15,142 nucleotides of DNA from Pseudomonadota bacterium (GCA_021798395.1 JAJZHS010000022.1:1-15142); one strand, 5' to 3'. Counted from the first letter of the stretch, positions 1-6,934 are shown. The notes: a model not told the origin generated them from the sequence alone. Numbers and translations: made by a program.

Positions 1-541
1 CGCCCGGCCGCAGCCGCCGGCGGCGCCGTGGGACGCGCTGCCCGACGACGCGCGCCGCGCGCGGCGCGACGTCCACCTGCTGCTGCGCCAGGTCAGCTAC
101 GACTACGAGCGCATGCAGTACAACACCGTGGTCTCGGGCTGCATGAAACTGCTCAACCGGCTCGAGCAGCTCGGCGCCGACGACTGGGCGCTGCGCGTCG
201 CACGCGAGGGCTGGAGCATCCTGCTGCGCGCGCTCTACCCGGTCACGCCGCACATCGCCGACGTGCTGTGGACCGAGCTCGGCTTCGACGCCGAACTCGG
301 CGGCCTGCTCGATTCGCCCTGGCCGCAGGTCGACGAAGCCGCGCTGCGGCTCGACGAAATCGAACTGGTGCTGCAGGTCAACGGCAAGCTGCGCGGCGCC
401 CTGCGCGTGCCGGCACAGGCCACGCGCGAAACCATCGAGGCCGCGGCGCGCGCCAGCGAAGCCGTGGCGCGCTTCGGCGAAGGCCGGGCGCCGAAGAAGG
501 TCGTGGTTGTTCCCGGGAGGCTGGTCAATGTCGTGGTCTGA
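1..541 (+). CDS. leuS: Leucyl-tRNA synthetase, C-terminal part (5' end outside window)
   Basis: This class I aminoacyl-tRNA synthetase charges tRNA-Leu with leucine in the cytoplasm. The window enters the gene in frame at base 2 and shows about the last 179 residues. The visible part is the anticodon-binding helical domain, with the family signature YDYERMQYNTVVSGCMKLLN, followed by the C-terminal tRNA-binding domain containing LQVNGKLRG and ending GRLVNVVV. No catalytic motifs are visible because they lie upstream of the window. The stop codon TGA is at 539-541 and overlaps the start of lptE by 14 bases, so the two are probably translationally coupled. The leuS-lptE-holA order is a common proteobacterial arrangement and supports the call. 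Confidence 0.96.
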   Translation, partial: ARPQPPAAPWDALPDDARRARRDVHLLLRQVSYDYERMQYNTVVSGCMKLLNRLEQLGADDWALRVAREGWSILLRALYPVTPHIADVLWTELGFDAELGGLLDSPWPQVDEAALRLDEIELVLQVNGKLRGALRVPAQATRETIEAAARASEAVARFGEGRAPKKVVVVPGRLVNVVV

Positions 542-1037
542 CGCACGTTGCAGCCGGCGCGCGCTGCTGCTTGGCGCGGTGCTGCTTCCGGCCGGCTGCG
601 GTTTCCGCCTGCGCGGCTCTGCCGCGCTCGGCTTCCAGACCCTGGCACTGGTCGGCGATGGCGGCCCGCTGCGCGATGCGCTGCGCCGACACATCGAAGC
701 GACGTCGTCGACGCGTGTGGTCGCCGACCCGAAGCGCGCGCAGGCCGTGCTGACGCTGCTGGAAGTCGACGAACAGCAGGTGCCGATGGCCTACAACGCC
801 GACGGCACGGTGGCGCAGTACCAGCTCGTCGAGCGCGTGCGCTACCAGCTCACCGGAGCCGCAGGCGCCCAGCTGATCCCGCCGACCACGCTGCAGCAAA
901 CCAGCACGCTGAGCTACAGCACCGCGGCGGCGCTGGCCAAGGATAACGAAGCGCAGTTGCTGTATGCCGGCATGCGCGAGGATCTGATCGAGCGCATGAT
1001 GTTCCAGCTCGCCGCCGTCGGCGGCCGCGCGCCCTGA
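528..1037 (+). CDS. lptE: LPS assembly lipoprotein LptE
   Basis: LptE is the outer-membrane lipoprotein that plugs the LptD barrel and helps insert lipopolysaccharide into the outer leaflet. The ATG at 528 is chosen because GGGAGG (515-520) sits seven bases upstream; an in-frame TTG at 507 is less convincing. The product has 169 residues. A short basic start is followed by a hydrophobic stretch and then LLPAGCGFRLRG, so Cys24 is the likely lipidated residue. The -3 position is Pro where a lipobox normally has Leu, Val or Ile, which is unusual. The CGFxLRG motif after the cysteine is typical of LptE. The start lies inside leuS and the TGA stop shares one base with the holA ATG. Regulation is probably by read-through from leuS. 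Confidence 0.92.
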   Translation: MSWSDARCSRRALLLGAVLLPAGCGFRLRGSAALGFQTLALVGDGGPLRDALRRHIEATSSTRVVADPKRAQAVLTLLEVDEQQVPMAYNADGTVAQYQLVERVRYQLTGAAGAQLIPPTTLQQTSTLSYSTAAALAKDNEAQLLYAGMREDLIERMMFQLAAVGGRAP

Positions 1038-2125
1038 TGGCCGTGCTGCGCGCCGAGCACCTGAGCGACGCACTGCGCGCGGGCCTGCGCGGCCCGTACC
1101 TGGTGTGCGGCGACGAGCTGCTTCTGGTCAACGAGGCGGTCGACCAGATCCGCGCCGCGGCGACGGCCGCCGGCTTCGGCAGCCGCGAGCCGCACCAGGT
1201 CGAGCGCGGCTTCGACTGGAGCCAACTGCTGGGCAGCAGCCGCGCGCTCAGCCTGTTCGGCGAACGCAAGCTCGTGGAACTGCGCATCCCGGGGGGCAAG
1301 CCCGGGCGTGACGGTGCCGAGGCCTTGCTCGAACTGGCCGAGCGCCCCTCCGACTCCGTGCTCGTGGTGCTGATCCTGCCGCGGCTCGACGCGGCGACGC
1401 ACAAGTCGGACTGGTTCGCGCGGCTCGCCGCCGCCGGTACGGCGGTTCGCGTCGACGCGGTCGAGCCGGCGCAGCTGGGCGCCTGGATGCGCCAGCGCCT
1501 GGCGCGACATGGCCTGCGCCTGCCGCTCGGAGACGCCGGGCAGGCCTGCCTGGACCTGCTGACCGCGCGGACCGAGGGCAACCTGCTGGCGGCGCACCAG
1601 GAAGTGGAAAAACTGGCGCTGCTGTGCGCGCCCGGCGACCTCGACGCCGCGCGTGTCGAGCAACTGGTGCAGGACGCCGCGCGCTACAGCGTGTTCCGCC
1701 TGGGCGAGACGATCCTCGCCGGCGACGTCGCGCGCCTGGTGCGCATGCTCGACGGCCTCGAAGCCGAGGGCGTATCGGCGGTGCTCGCGCACTGGACGCT
1801 GGCCGAGGAGTTGCGCGTCTGGCTGCGCTTGCGACACGGCGTCGACGACGGCGAGCCGTTCGCTGCGCTGGCGCGCGCCAACCGGGTCTGGGGGCCGAAG
1901 GAAAGGCTGCTGCAGCGAGCGCTGCCCAGGCTCGGTCGCGCCTTGATCGAAGGTCTGCTGGTGCGCGCGCTGGAGTGCGACCGCGCGATCAAGGGCCTGC
2001 GCCCGCCGGGCATTCCGCACGAGCCCTGGGGCAGCGTACGTCACCTCGCGCTGGCCATGGCGCAGGCCGTGGCGCCGGCGGGAAGCGCGCAGGGTAACCG
2101 ATTGGTGCTGCTGGCGCGCCACTGA
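1037..2125 (+). CDS. holA: DNA polymerase III subunit delta
   Basis: HolA is the delta subunit of the clamp-loader complex. It opens the beta sliding clamp so that the clamp can be placed on primed DNA. The 362-residue product is close to the usual family length (about 340-350). Near the N-terminus GPYLVCGDELLLVNEAVDQIR matches the beginning of domain I, and the central ARYSVFRLGETILAGD segment followed by a helical C-terminal domain is typical of proteobacterial HolA. The ATG at 1037 overlaps the lptE stop as TGATG. No clear Shine-Dalgarno sequence precedes it, so translation probably relies on coupling to lptE. It ends 18 bases before the convergent cbbY stop codon. Confidence 0.95.
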   Translation: MAVLRAEHLSDALRAGLRGPYLVCGDELLLVNEAVDQIRAAATAAGFGSREPHQVERGFDWSQLLGSSRALSLFGERKLVELRIPGGKPGRDGAEALLELAERPSDSVLVVLILPRLDAATHKSDWFARLAAAGTAVRVDAVEPAQLGAWMRQRLARHGLRLPLGDAGQACLDLLTARTEGNLLAAHQEVEKLALLCAPGDLDAARVEQLVQDAARYSVFRLGETILAGDVARLVRMLDGLEAEGVSAVLAHWTLAEELRVWLRLRHGVDDGEPFAALARANRVWGPKERLLQRALPRLGRALIEGLLVRALECDRAIKGLRPPGIPHEPWGSVRHLALAMAQAVAPAGSAQGNRLVLLARH

Positions 2126-2146
2126 CGCGGACCGGGCCGCGCGTCA
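2123..2146. terminator. Small GC-rich dyad at the convergent holA/cbbY ends
   Basis: The two convergent stop codons are part of one inverted repeat: TGACGCG (2123-2129) and CGCGTCA (2140-2146). Nested inside is CGCGG-ACCGGG-CCGCG (2126-2141). It could fold in transcripts of either strand and slow polymerase, but no T-tract follows on either side. It does not meet the usual picture of an intrinsic terminator. In DNA this GC-rich such short dyads can arise by chance. Confidence 0.25.
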
Positions 2147-2902
2147 CGCGCGCGCCCAGCCGCGCAGGGTGTCGAGGTCGACGACGCCGCGCCACGCCGC
2201 GCCGGCGACCCGGCCGCTGGCCGGCGCATCGGATTCGCCGAGCCCATCGAGGCAGGCCCATGCCGCGGTGAAGTCGTCGCCGGCCGTATAGCCGCAGGGC
2301 GTGACCACGGTGCGCAGCCCGGCGCCGCACGCCGCGCGCAGACCGTTGCCCGAATCCTCGAACGCCAGGCAGCGGCCTGGGGCCAGGCCCAGGCGGTCGA
2401 GGACCCAGCGATAGATTCCGGGGTCGGGCTTCTTGCGCGGCACGACGTCGCCGGCGCCGATGCAGGAAAACCAGCCCGGCGCATCGTCGCCGAGGGTGGC
2501 GCGCAGCAGCGCGGTCACGTTGTCCGGCGTCGTCGTGGTCGCGATCGCCAGCCGCAGCCCGGCGGCACGGGCCTGGTGCAGCAGCCGCGCGACTCCGGGA
2601 CGCAAGTGCAACGCCCCGGTTCCGATCAGGCGGACGTAGTGCGCGGTCTTCGCGCGCTGCAACGCGGCGACGCGCTCGGCGGCTCCGGGCGCGTCGGCCG
2701 CGGCACGGTCGACGTCGCGCCAATGCTGCAGCATGCGCTCCTTGCCACCGGTGATCGCGAGCAGCTCACCGTAACGCTCGACGTCCCAGTGCCAGTCGAT
2801 CCCGGCCTCGGCGAATGCGCGGTTGAACGCCACCCGATGGCCGTCGCGCTCGGTGTCGGCCAGCGTTCCGTCGACGTCGAAGATCAGCGCGCGCACATCC
2901 AT
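2144..2902 (-). CDS. cbbY: CbbY, HAD-family xylulose-1,5-bisphosphate phosphatase
   Basis: CbbY-type phosphatases dephosphorylate xylulose-1,5-bisphosphate, a misfire product that inhibits RuBisCO. The 252-residue protein starts LIFDVDGTLADTERDGHRV, so the nucleophile and acid/base aspartates of HAD motif I are D9 and D11; this string is characteristic of the CbbY subgroup. LAIATTTTPDNV provides motif II, KKPDPGIY the conserved lysine, and CLAFEDSGNG the motif IV acidic residues. The cap domain lies between motifs I and II. The ATG at 2902 is chosen because the family signature begins directly after it; the reading frame is open further upstream but that extension has no family character. No good ribosome binding site is seen. 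The gene lies downstream of the cbb operon, separated from it by an opposite-strand gene, so it needs its own promoter. Confidence 0.9.
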   Translation of the reverse strand: MDVRALIFDVDGTLADTERDGHRVAFNRAFAEAGIDWHWDVERYGELLAITGGKERMLQHWRDVDRAAADAPGAAERVAALQRAKTAHYVRLIGTGALHLRPGVARLLHQARAAGLRLAIATTTTPDNVTALLRATLGDDAPGWFSCIGAGDVVPRKKPDPGIYRWVLDRLGLAPGRCLAFEDSGNGLRAACGAGLRTVVTPCGYTAGDDFTAAWACLDGLGESDAPASGRVAGAAWRGVVDLDTLRGWARA

Positions 2903-2969
2903 GGCATTCGCAGTGTGTTCACCCTGCCATGCCAGCTTCGGGGCCTTGTCCCCGCTGCCCGCCGCGGCG

Positions 2970-2978
2970 TGCCACAAT
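2970..2978 (+). promoter_or_regulatory. Possible extended -10 promoter giving a near-leaderless mRNA
   Basis: TG-C-CACAAT at 2970-2978 resembles an extended -10 element (TGn plus a hexamer matching TATAAT at four of six positions). The predicted start site would be about base 2985, one base before the ATG at 2986. No Shine-Dalgarno sequence is present in front of that ATG, which fits leaderless translation. A TTGTCC at 2946-2951 is 21 bases away, too far to be a normal -35. Confidence 0.35.
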
Positions 2979-2985
2979 CCCCCGC

Positions 2986-3552
2986 ATGCCCGCGACCGCA
3001 TTCGACACCCTGCAGTTCGCCGAAGGCCTGAAGGTAGCCGGGACCCCGGCGCCGCAGGCCGATGCCACTGCGCGGCTGCTGGCCGACGCGCTGTCGGGCT
3101 GCGTCGGCGAATTGGCCACCCACGCCCACCTGCGCGAAGGGTTCGCGTCGGTCGAACACCGGTTGGACGCGGGCGAACACCGGCTCGATGCGGTCGAACA
3201 CCGGCTCGACGCGGTCGAGCACCGGCTCGATGCGGTCGAGCACCGGCTCGACGCGGTCGAGCACCGGCTCGACGCGGTCGAACACCGGCTCGATGCGGTC
3301 GAACACCGGCTCGACGCGGTCGAGCACCGGCTCGACGCGGTCGAACACCGGCTCGACGCCGTCGAGCACCGGCTCGATGCGGTCGAACACCGGCTCGACG
3401 CGGTCGAACACCGGCTCGATGCGGTCGAGCAAGGGCTCGCGCGTTGCGTGCTGGCGCTGCACGGCCAGGCGCGCGACCTGGCCTGGCTCAAGCGCGGCAA
3501 CCTGCTGGTGCTCGCAAGCCTGTTTCCGCTGCTGTTCAAGGCCTTCGTCTGA
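2986..3552 (+). CDS. DUF1640/CCDC90-like coiled-coil protein with expanded heptad repeat and C-terminal membrane anchor
   Basis: The product has 188 residues. The N-terminus (AFDTLQFAEGLKVAGTPAPQA, then LLADAL...ELATHAHLREGF) resembles, from memory, bacterial DUF1640 proteins, which start TFDTLKF..LK.AG and carry a coiled coil and a C-terminal membrane segment. Residues 56-146 are 13 tandem VEHRLDA heptads; unit 2 has Gly for Val, and residues 147-153 (VEQGLAR) are a decayed 14th. With Leu at a and Val at d, Arg falls at g and Glu at e, which suits a parallel coiled coil, and His occupies the outer f position. Residues 172-188 (NLLVLASLFPLLFKAFV) are a short hydrophobic tail anchor. The ATG at 2986 fits the family start; an upstream in-frame ATG at 2929 adds only a Pro/Arg-rich stretch. 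Function is unknown. It is divergent from cbbY and converges on fba with an 18-base gap. Confidence 0.78.
   Translation: MPATAFDTLQFAEGLKVAGTPAPQADATARLLADALSGCVGELATHAHLREGFASVEHRLDAGEHRLDAVEHRLDAVEHRLDAVEHRLDAVEHRLDAVEHRLDAVEHRLDAVEHRLDAVEHRLDAVEHRLDAVEHRLDAVEHRLDAVEQGLARCVLALHGQARDLAWLKRGNLLVLASLFPLLFKAFV
3151..3444 (+). repeat. 21-bp in-frame tandem repeat, 13 copies plus one degenerate copy
   Basis: The unit is GTCGARCACCGGCTCGAYGCG, beginning at 3151 and recurring exactly every 21 bases to 3423, followed by a degenerate unit at 3424-3444. Copies differ almost only at synonymous third positions: GAA/GAG for Glu, GAC/GAT for Asp, GCG/GCC once for Ala, and CTC/TTG once for Leu. The single amino-acid change is GTC to GGC in unit 2. 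The repeat contains no stop in any frame, which creates long meaningless open frames on both strands. Confidence 0.97.
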
Positions 3553-3570
3553 CGCGGGGCGCGGCGCGTC

Positions 3571-4611
3571 TCAGACGCCGTACCTCGCGGCCATCGCCTC
3601 GAGGCTCAATGGCTTGATCCGCGACGCGCGGCCTGCGGTCCCGAACGCCTCATAGCGCGCTTTGCAAATCCCCTTCATCGCCTTGGTCGACGCGGCGAGG
3701 AACTTGCGCGGGTCGAATTCCTTGCGGTTCTCGGCGAGGAACTTGCGCGTCGCGCCGGTCGACGCCATGCGCAGATCGGTGTCGATATTGACCTTGCGAA
3801 CGCCGTGCTTGATGCCCTCGACGATTTCCTCGACCGGGACCCCATAGGTCTCGCCCATGTCGCCTCCGTATTCATTGATGATCTTCAACCAGTCCTGGGG
3901 CACCGACGACGATCCGTGCATCACCAGGTGGGTGTTCGGAATGCGGGCGTGGATTTCCTTGATGCGGCTGATGGCGAGGATGTCTCCGGTCGGCGGACGG
4001 GTGAACTTGTACGCGCCGTGGCTGGTGCCGATGGCGATGGCGAGGGCGTCGACTCCGGTCTGGGCGACGAAATCGGCGGCCTCCTCGGGATCGGTCAGCA
4101 GCTGGCTGTGGTCGAGCTTGCCTTCGGCGCCGATGCCGTCCTCCTCGCCGGCGGTTCCGGTTTCCAGCGAGCCCAGGCAACCGAGCTCGCCTTCGACCGA
4201 CACGCCGCAGGCGTGCGCCATCTCGACCGTGCGCCGCGTCACGTCGACGTTGTATGCGTAGCTGGTCGGCGTCTTGCCGTCGGTGCCCAGCGAACCGTCC
4301 ATCATCACCGACGAGAAGCCGAGCTGAATCGAGCGCTGGCACACCGCCGGGCTGGTGCCGTGGTCCTGGTGCATGCACACCGGGATGTCCGGGAACTCCT
4401 CGACAGCGGCCAGGATCAGATGCCGCAGGAACGGCGCTCCGGCGTACTTGCGCGCGCCGGCCGATGCCTGCACGATGACCGGCGAATCGGTCTCGGCGGC
4501 GGCTTCCATGATCGCGCGCATTTGTTCGAGGTTGTTGACGTTGAACGCTGGAACGCCGTAGCTGTGTTCGGCGGCGTGGTCGAGCAGTTGACGCAGGGAG
4601 ATCAGGGCCAT
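3571..4611 (-). CDS. fba: Class II fructose-1,6-bisphosphate aldolase (CbbA)
   Basis: This zinc-dependent aldolase condenses dihydroxyacetone phosphate with glyceraldehyde-3-phosphate, and with erythrose-4-phosphate in the Calvin cycle to give sedoheptulose bisphosphate. The 346-residue protein has the catalytic CMHQDHGTSP motif, with D83 as the likely catalytic Asp and H84 as a zinc ligand. IGTSHGAYKF supplies H198 and LVMHGSSS supplies H232 as further ligands. KVNIDTDLRMA is the phosphate-binding segment. Length and motifs match the CbbA/Fba subgroup of about 345 residues. The ATG at 4611 follows GGAG at seven bases. It is the last gene of the cbb operon, 48 bases after pgk, and its stop is 18 bases from the stop of the convergent coiled-coil gene. 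No intrinsic terminator is visible in that gap. Confidence 0.97.
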   Translation of the reverse strand: MALISLRQLLDHAAEHSYGVPAFNVNNLEQMRAIMEAAAETDSPVIVQASAGARKYAGAPFLRHLILAAVEEFPDIPVCMHQDHGTSPAVCQRSIQLGFSSVMMDGSLGTDGKTPTSYAYNVDVTRRTVEMAHACGVSVEGELGCLGSLETGTAGEEDGIGAEGKLDHSQLLTDPEEAADFVAQTGVDALAIAIGTSHGAYKFTRPPTGDILAISRIKEIHARIPNTHLVMHGSSSVPQDWLKIINEYGGDMGETYGVPVEEIVEGIKHGVRKVNIDTDLRMASTGATRKFLAENRKEFDPRKFLAASTKAMKGICKARYEAFGTAGRASRIKPLSLEAMAARYGV

Positions 4612-4659
4612 GTTCGGACTCCGGATGTAGGTTTCTGAGCGAGCGGATTGTCTGGGCGT

Positions 4660-5865
4660 TCAGGTCATCACGACCTTGGATCGCTTTTGCAGGATCTCGA
4701 ACGCAGGCAGGGTCTTGCCCTCGAGCACCTCGAGGAAGGCACCGCCACCGGTCGAGATGTAGCCGATGCGGTCGGCGATTCCATACTTGGCGATCGCCGC
4801 CAGCGTATCGCCGCCGCCTGCGATCGAGAACGCCGAACTCTCGGCGATGGCGCGCGCCAGCGTCTCGGTGCCGTGGGCGAAGGCGTCGAACTCGAACACC
4901 CCGACCGGGCCGTTCCAGACGACGGTGCCCGCGGCCTTGAGCTGCGCGGCCAGTTTCGCCGCGGTCTTCGGACCGATGTCCAGGATCATGTCGTCGGCGG
5001 CGACGTCGACGACAGCTTTCACCGTCGCTTCGGCATCGGCGCTGAAGGCCTTGGCGCAGACCACGTCCTCGGGAATCGGCACTTCGGCCCCGCGCGCCTT
5101 CATCAGGGTGATGACGCGACGCGCGTCGTCGACCAGATCGGCCTCGACCAGGCTCCTGCCCACCGGAAGCCCGGCCGCCAGCATGAAGGTGTTGGCGATT
5201 CCGCCGCCGACGATCAGGCCGTCGACCTTGTCGGCCAGGCTTTGCAGGATGGTCAGCTTGGTCGACACCTTCGAGCCGGCGACGATCGCCAGCAGCGGAC
5301 GCTTCGGGTCGGCCAGCGCGCGGTTGACGGCGTCGATCTCGGCCGCCAGCAGCGGGCCGGCGCAGGCGATCTCGGCGTATTGCGCGATGCCGTAGGTGCT
5401 GGCCTCGGCACGGTGCGCAGTGCCGAACGCATCATGGACGAATATGTCGCAAAGTTTCGCCATTTTGCGCGAAAGCTCATCATCGCACTTCTTTTCGCCC
5501 TTATTCAGGCGGCAATTCTCGAGCAGCACCACATCGCCGGGACGCAGCGCGAAACCGCCGTCGACCCAGCCCGACACCAGCGGCACCTCGCGCCCGAGCA
5601 GTTCCCCGAGGCGGCGCGCGACCGGCGCGAGCGAATCCTGCGGGCGGAACTGGCCTTCGGTCGGGCGCCCGAGGTGCGAAGTCACCATCACCGCGGCGCC
5701 GGCGTCGAGCGCCATGCGGATCGCCGGCACCGAGGCACGCACGCGGGTGTCCTCGGTGATCGCACCGGCGTCGTCCAGCGGCACGTTCAGGTCGGCGCGG
5801 ATGAACACCCGCCGGTCCTGCGCGAGGCCGCGCTTGCAGATTTGTTCGAAAGTCAGGATGTGCAT
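4660..5865 (-). CDS. pgk: Phosphoglycerate kinase (CbbK)
   Basis: Pgk phosphorylates 3-phosphoglycerate with ATP, the first step after RuBisCO in CO2 fixation, and runs in reverse in glycolysis. The 401-residue length is normal. Motifs in order are RADLNVP (23-29), SHLGRP (63-68), AGSKVSTKL (197-204), GGGIANTF (220-227), WNGPVGVFE (317-325), GGGDT (350-354) and STGGGAFLE (371-379). The ATG at 5865 is chosen because GGGGAG lies just upstream and the product starts in register with the family; an in-frame ATG at 5898 falls in the intergenic hairpin. Codons for residues 117-147 are markedly AT-richer than the rest of the gene, including AAT, AAA, CTT, ATA and CAT. It follows gap by 61 bases and precedes fba by 48. 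Confidence 0.97.
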   Translation of the reverse strand: MHILTFEQICKRGLAQDRRVFIRADLNVPLDDAGAITEDTRVRASVPAIRMALDAGAAVMVTSHLGRPTEGQFRPQDSLAPVARRLGELLGREVPLVSGWVDGGFALRPGDVVLLENCRLNKGEKKCDDELSRKMAKLCDIFVHDAFGTAHRAEASTYGIAQYAEIACAGPLLAAEIDAVNRALADPKRPLLAIVAGSKVSTKLTILQSLADKVDGLIVGGGIANTFMLAAGLPVGRSLVEADLVDDARRVITLMKARGAEVPIPEDVVCAKAFSADAEATVKAVVDVAADDMILDIGPKTAAKLAAQLKAAGTVVWNGPVGVFEFDAFAHGTETLARAIAESSAFSIAGGGDTLAAIAKYGIADRIGYISTGGGAFLEVLEGKTLPAFEILQKRSKVVMT

Positions 5866-5881
5866 CGTCGTCTCCCCGGCG

Positions 5882-5905
5882 CGCGGACATGGGTCCACGT
5901 CCGCG
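5882..5905 (-). other. Intercistronic stem-loop between gap and pgk
   Basis: CGCGGAC (5882-5888) and GTCCGCG (5899-5905) form a perfect 7-bp inverted repeat around a 10-base centre, in which TGG/CCA can extend the stem after one A-C mismatch. It occupies the middle of the 61-base gap-pgk spacer. No T-tract follows, so it is more likely an mRNA processing or stability element than a terminator. That role is inferred. Confidence 0.5.
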
Positions 5906-5926
5906 TCGGCCTCGCGATCGTAGGGT

Positions 5927-6934
5927 TCAGCTGCCGGCCACGTGCTTGACGAAGCGCAGCATGTTGCAGGTGTAGCCGTACTCGTTGTCGTACCAAATCA
6001 CGACCTTGACGAACGTCGGATCCAGCGCGATTCCGGCCTCGGCGTCGAAAATCGACGGCAGCGGGCAGCCGCGGAAGTCGGTCGACACCACCTTGTCGTC
6101 GGTGTAGCCGAGCACACCCTTGAGCGGGCCTTCGGAAGCCGCCTTCATCGCCGCGCAGATGTCGTCCATGCTCGCGGCGCGCTCGAGTTCGACGGTCAGG
6201 TCGACCACCGACACGTCCGACGTGGGCACGCGGAACGACATGCCGGTGAGCTTCTTGTTCAGCTCGGGGATCACCTTGCCGACCGCCTTGGCAGCGCCGG
6301 TCGACGACGGGATGATGTTCTCCAGGATGCCGCGGCCTCCGCGCCAATCCTTGCCCGACGGTCCGTCGACGGTCTTCTGCGTCGCCGTGGCCGCGTGCAC
6401 CGTGCTCATCAGTCCGCGCTTGACGCCGAAGCTGTCGTGCAGCACCTTGGCCACCGGGGCCAGGCAGTTGGTCGTGCACGAAGCGGCCGAGACGATGGCC
6501 TGGCCGGCGTACTGGGCGTGGTTGACGCCGTAGACGAACATCGGCGTGTCGTCCTTGCTCGGCGCCGACTGCACGACCTTCTTCGCGCCGGCGTCGAGGT
6601 GCTTCTGGCACGACTCTCCGGTGAGGAAGAAGCCGGTCGATTCGATGACGACGTCGACTCCGACCTCGCCCCACTTCAGGTTCGCCGGGTCGCGCTCGGC
6701 GCTCAGCCGGATGCGGCGCCCGTCGACCACCAGGCCGCCGTCGGCGACTTCGATGCGACCGGGAAAACGTCCGTGCACCGAGTCGTACTGCAGCATGTAG
6801 GCGAGGTAGTCGGGTTCGAGCAGGTCGTTGATCGCGACGACTTCGACGTCGGCGAACTCGGGCTCCTTGGCGATCGCGCGGAATGCCATGCGGCCGATGC
6901 GGCCGAATCCGTTGATCGCTACGCGGGTGGTCAT
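5927..6934 (-). CDS. gap: Glyceraldehyde-3-phosphate dehydrogenase, type I (position of CbbG)
   Basis: Gap interconverts 1,3-bisphosphoglycerate and glyceraldehyde-3-phosphate with a pyridine nucleotide. The 335-residue protein begins with the dinucleotide-binding VAINGFGRIGR. The acidic AINDLLE (35-40) after the second strand suggests NAD use. The catalytic cysteine is C153 in SAASCTTNC, where the first Ala (150) replaces the Asn of the usual SNASCTTNC. H180 in STVHAATATQ is the catalytic base, and WYDNEYGY is the C-terminal signature. Stretches such as LAYMLQYDSVHGRF, ERDPANLKWGEVGVDVV and PSSTGAAKAVGKVIPELN recall E. coli GapA from memory. The ATG at 6934 follows AGGAG at six bases. It lies between gph and pgk in the cbb operon. 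Confidence 0.96.
   Translation of the reverse strand: MTTRVAINGFGRIGRMAFRAIAKEPEFADVEVVAINDLLEPDYLAYMLQYDSVHGRFPGRIEVADGGLVVDGRRIRLSAERDPANLKWGEVGVDVVIESTGFFLTGESCQKHLDAGAKKVVQSAPSKDDTPMFVYGVNHAQYAGQAIVSAASCTTNCLAPVAKVLHDSFGVKRGLMSTVHAATATQKTVDGPSGKDWRGGRGILENIIPSSTGAAKAVGKVIPELNKKLTGMSFRVPTSDVSVVDLTVELERAASMDDICAAMKAASEGPLKGVLGYTDDKVVSTDFRGCPLPSIFDAEAGIALDPTFVKVVIWYDNEYGYTCNMLRFVKHVAGS

Noticed and set aside
3151..3444. CRISPR-like array
   Set aside because: The units are contiguous with no spacers and encode a continuous heptad, so this is a coding tandem repeat.
3553..3570. Terminator between the convergent coiled-coil gene and fba
   Set aside because: The gap is only 18 bases, GC-rich, with no stem plus T-tract on either strand.
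2823..3617. Long open frames on both strands across the 21-bp repeat, rich in RTPARCG or EPVFDR repeats
   Set aside because: A repeat unit with no stop in any frame opens all six frames. Only the frame from 2986 has family-like ends and synonymous third-position variation.
4648..5949. Plus-strand open frame of over 400 codons opposite pgk
   Set aside because: It is the antisense shadow of an unmistakable phosphoglycerate kinase.
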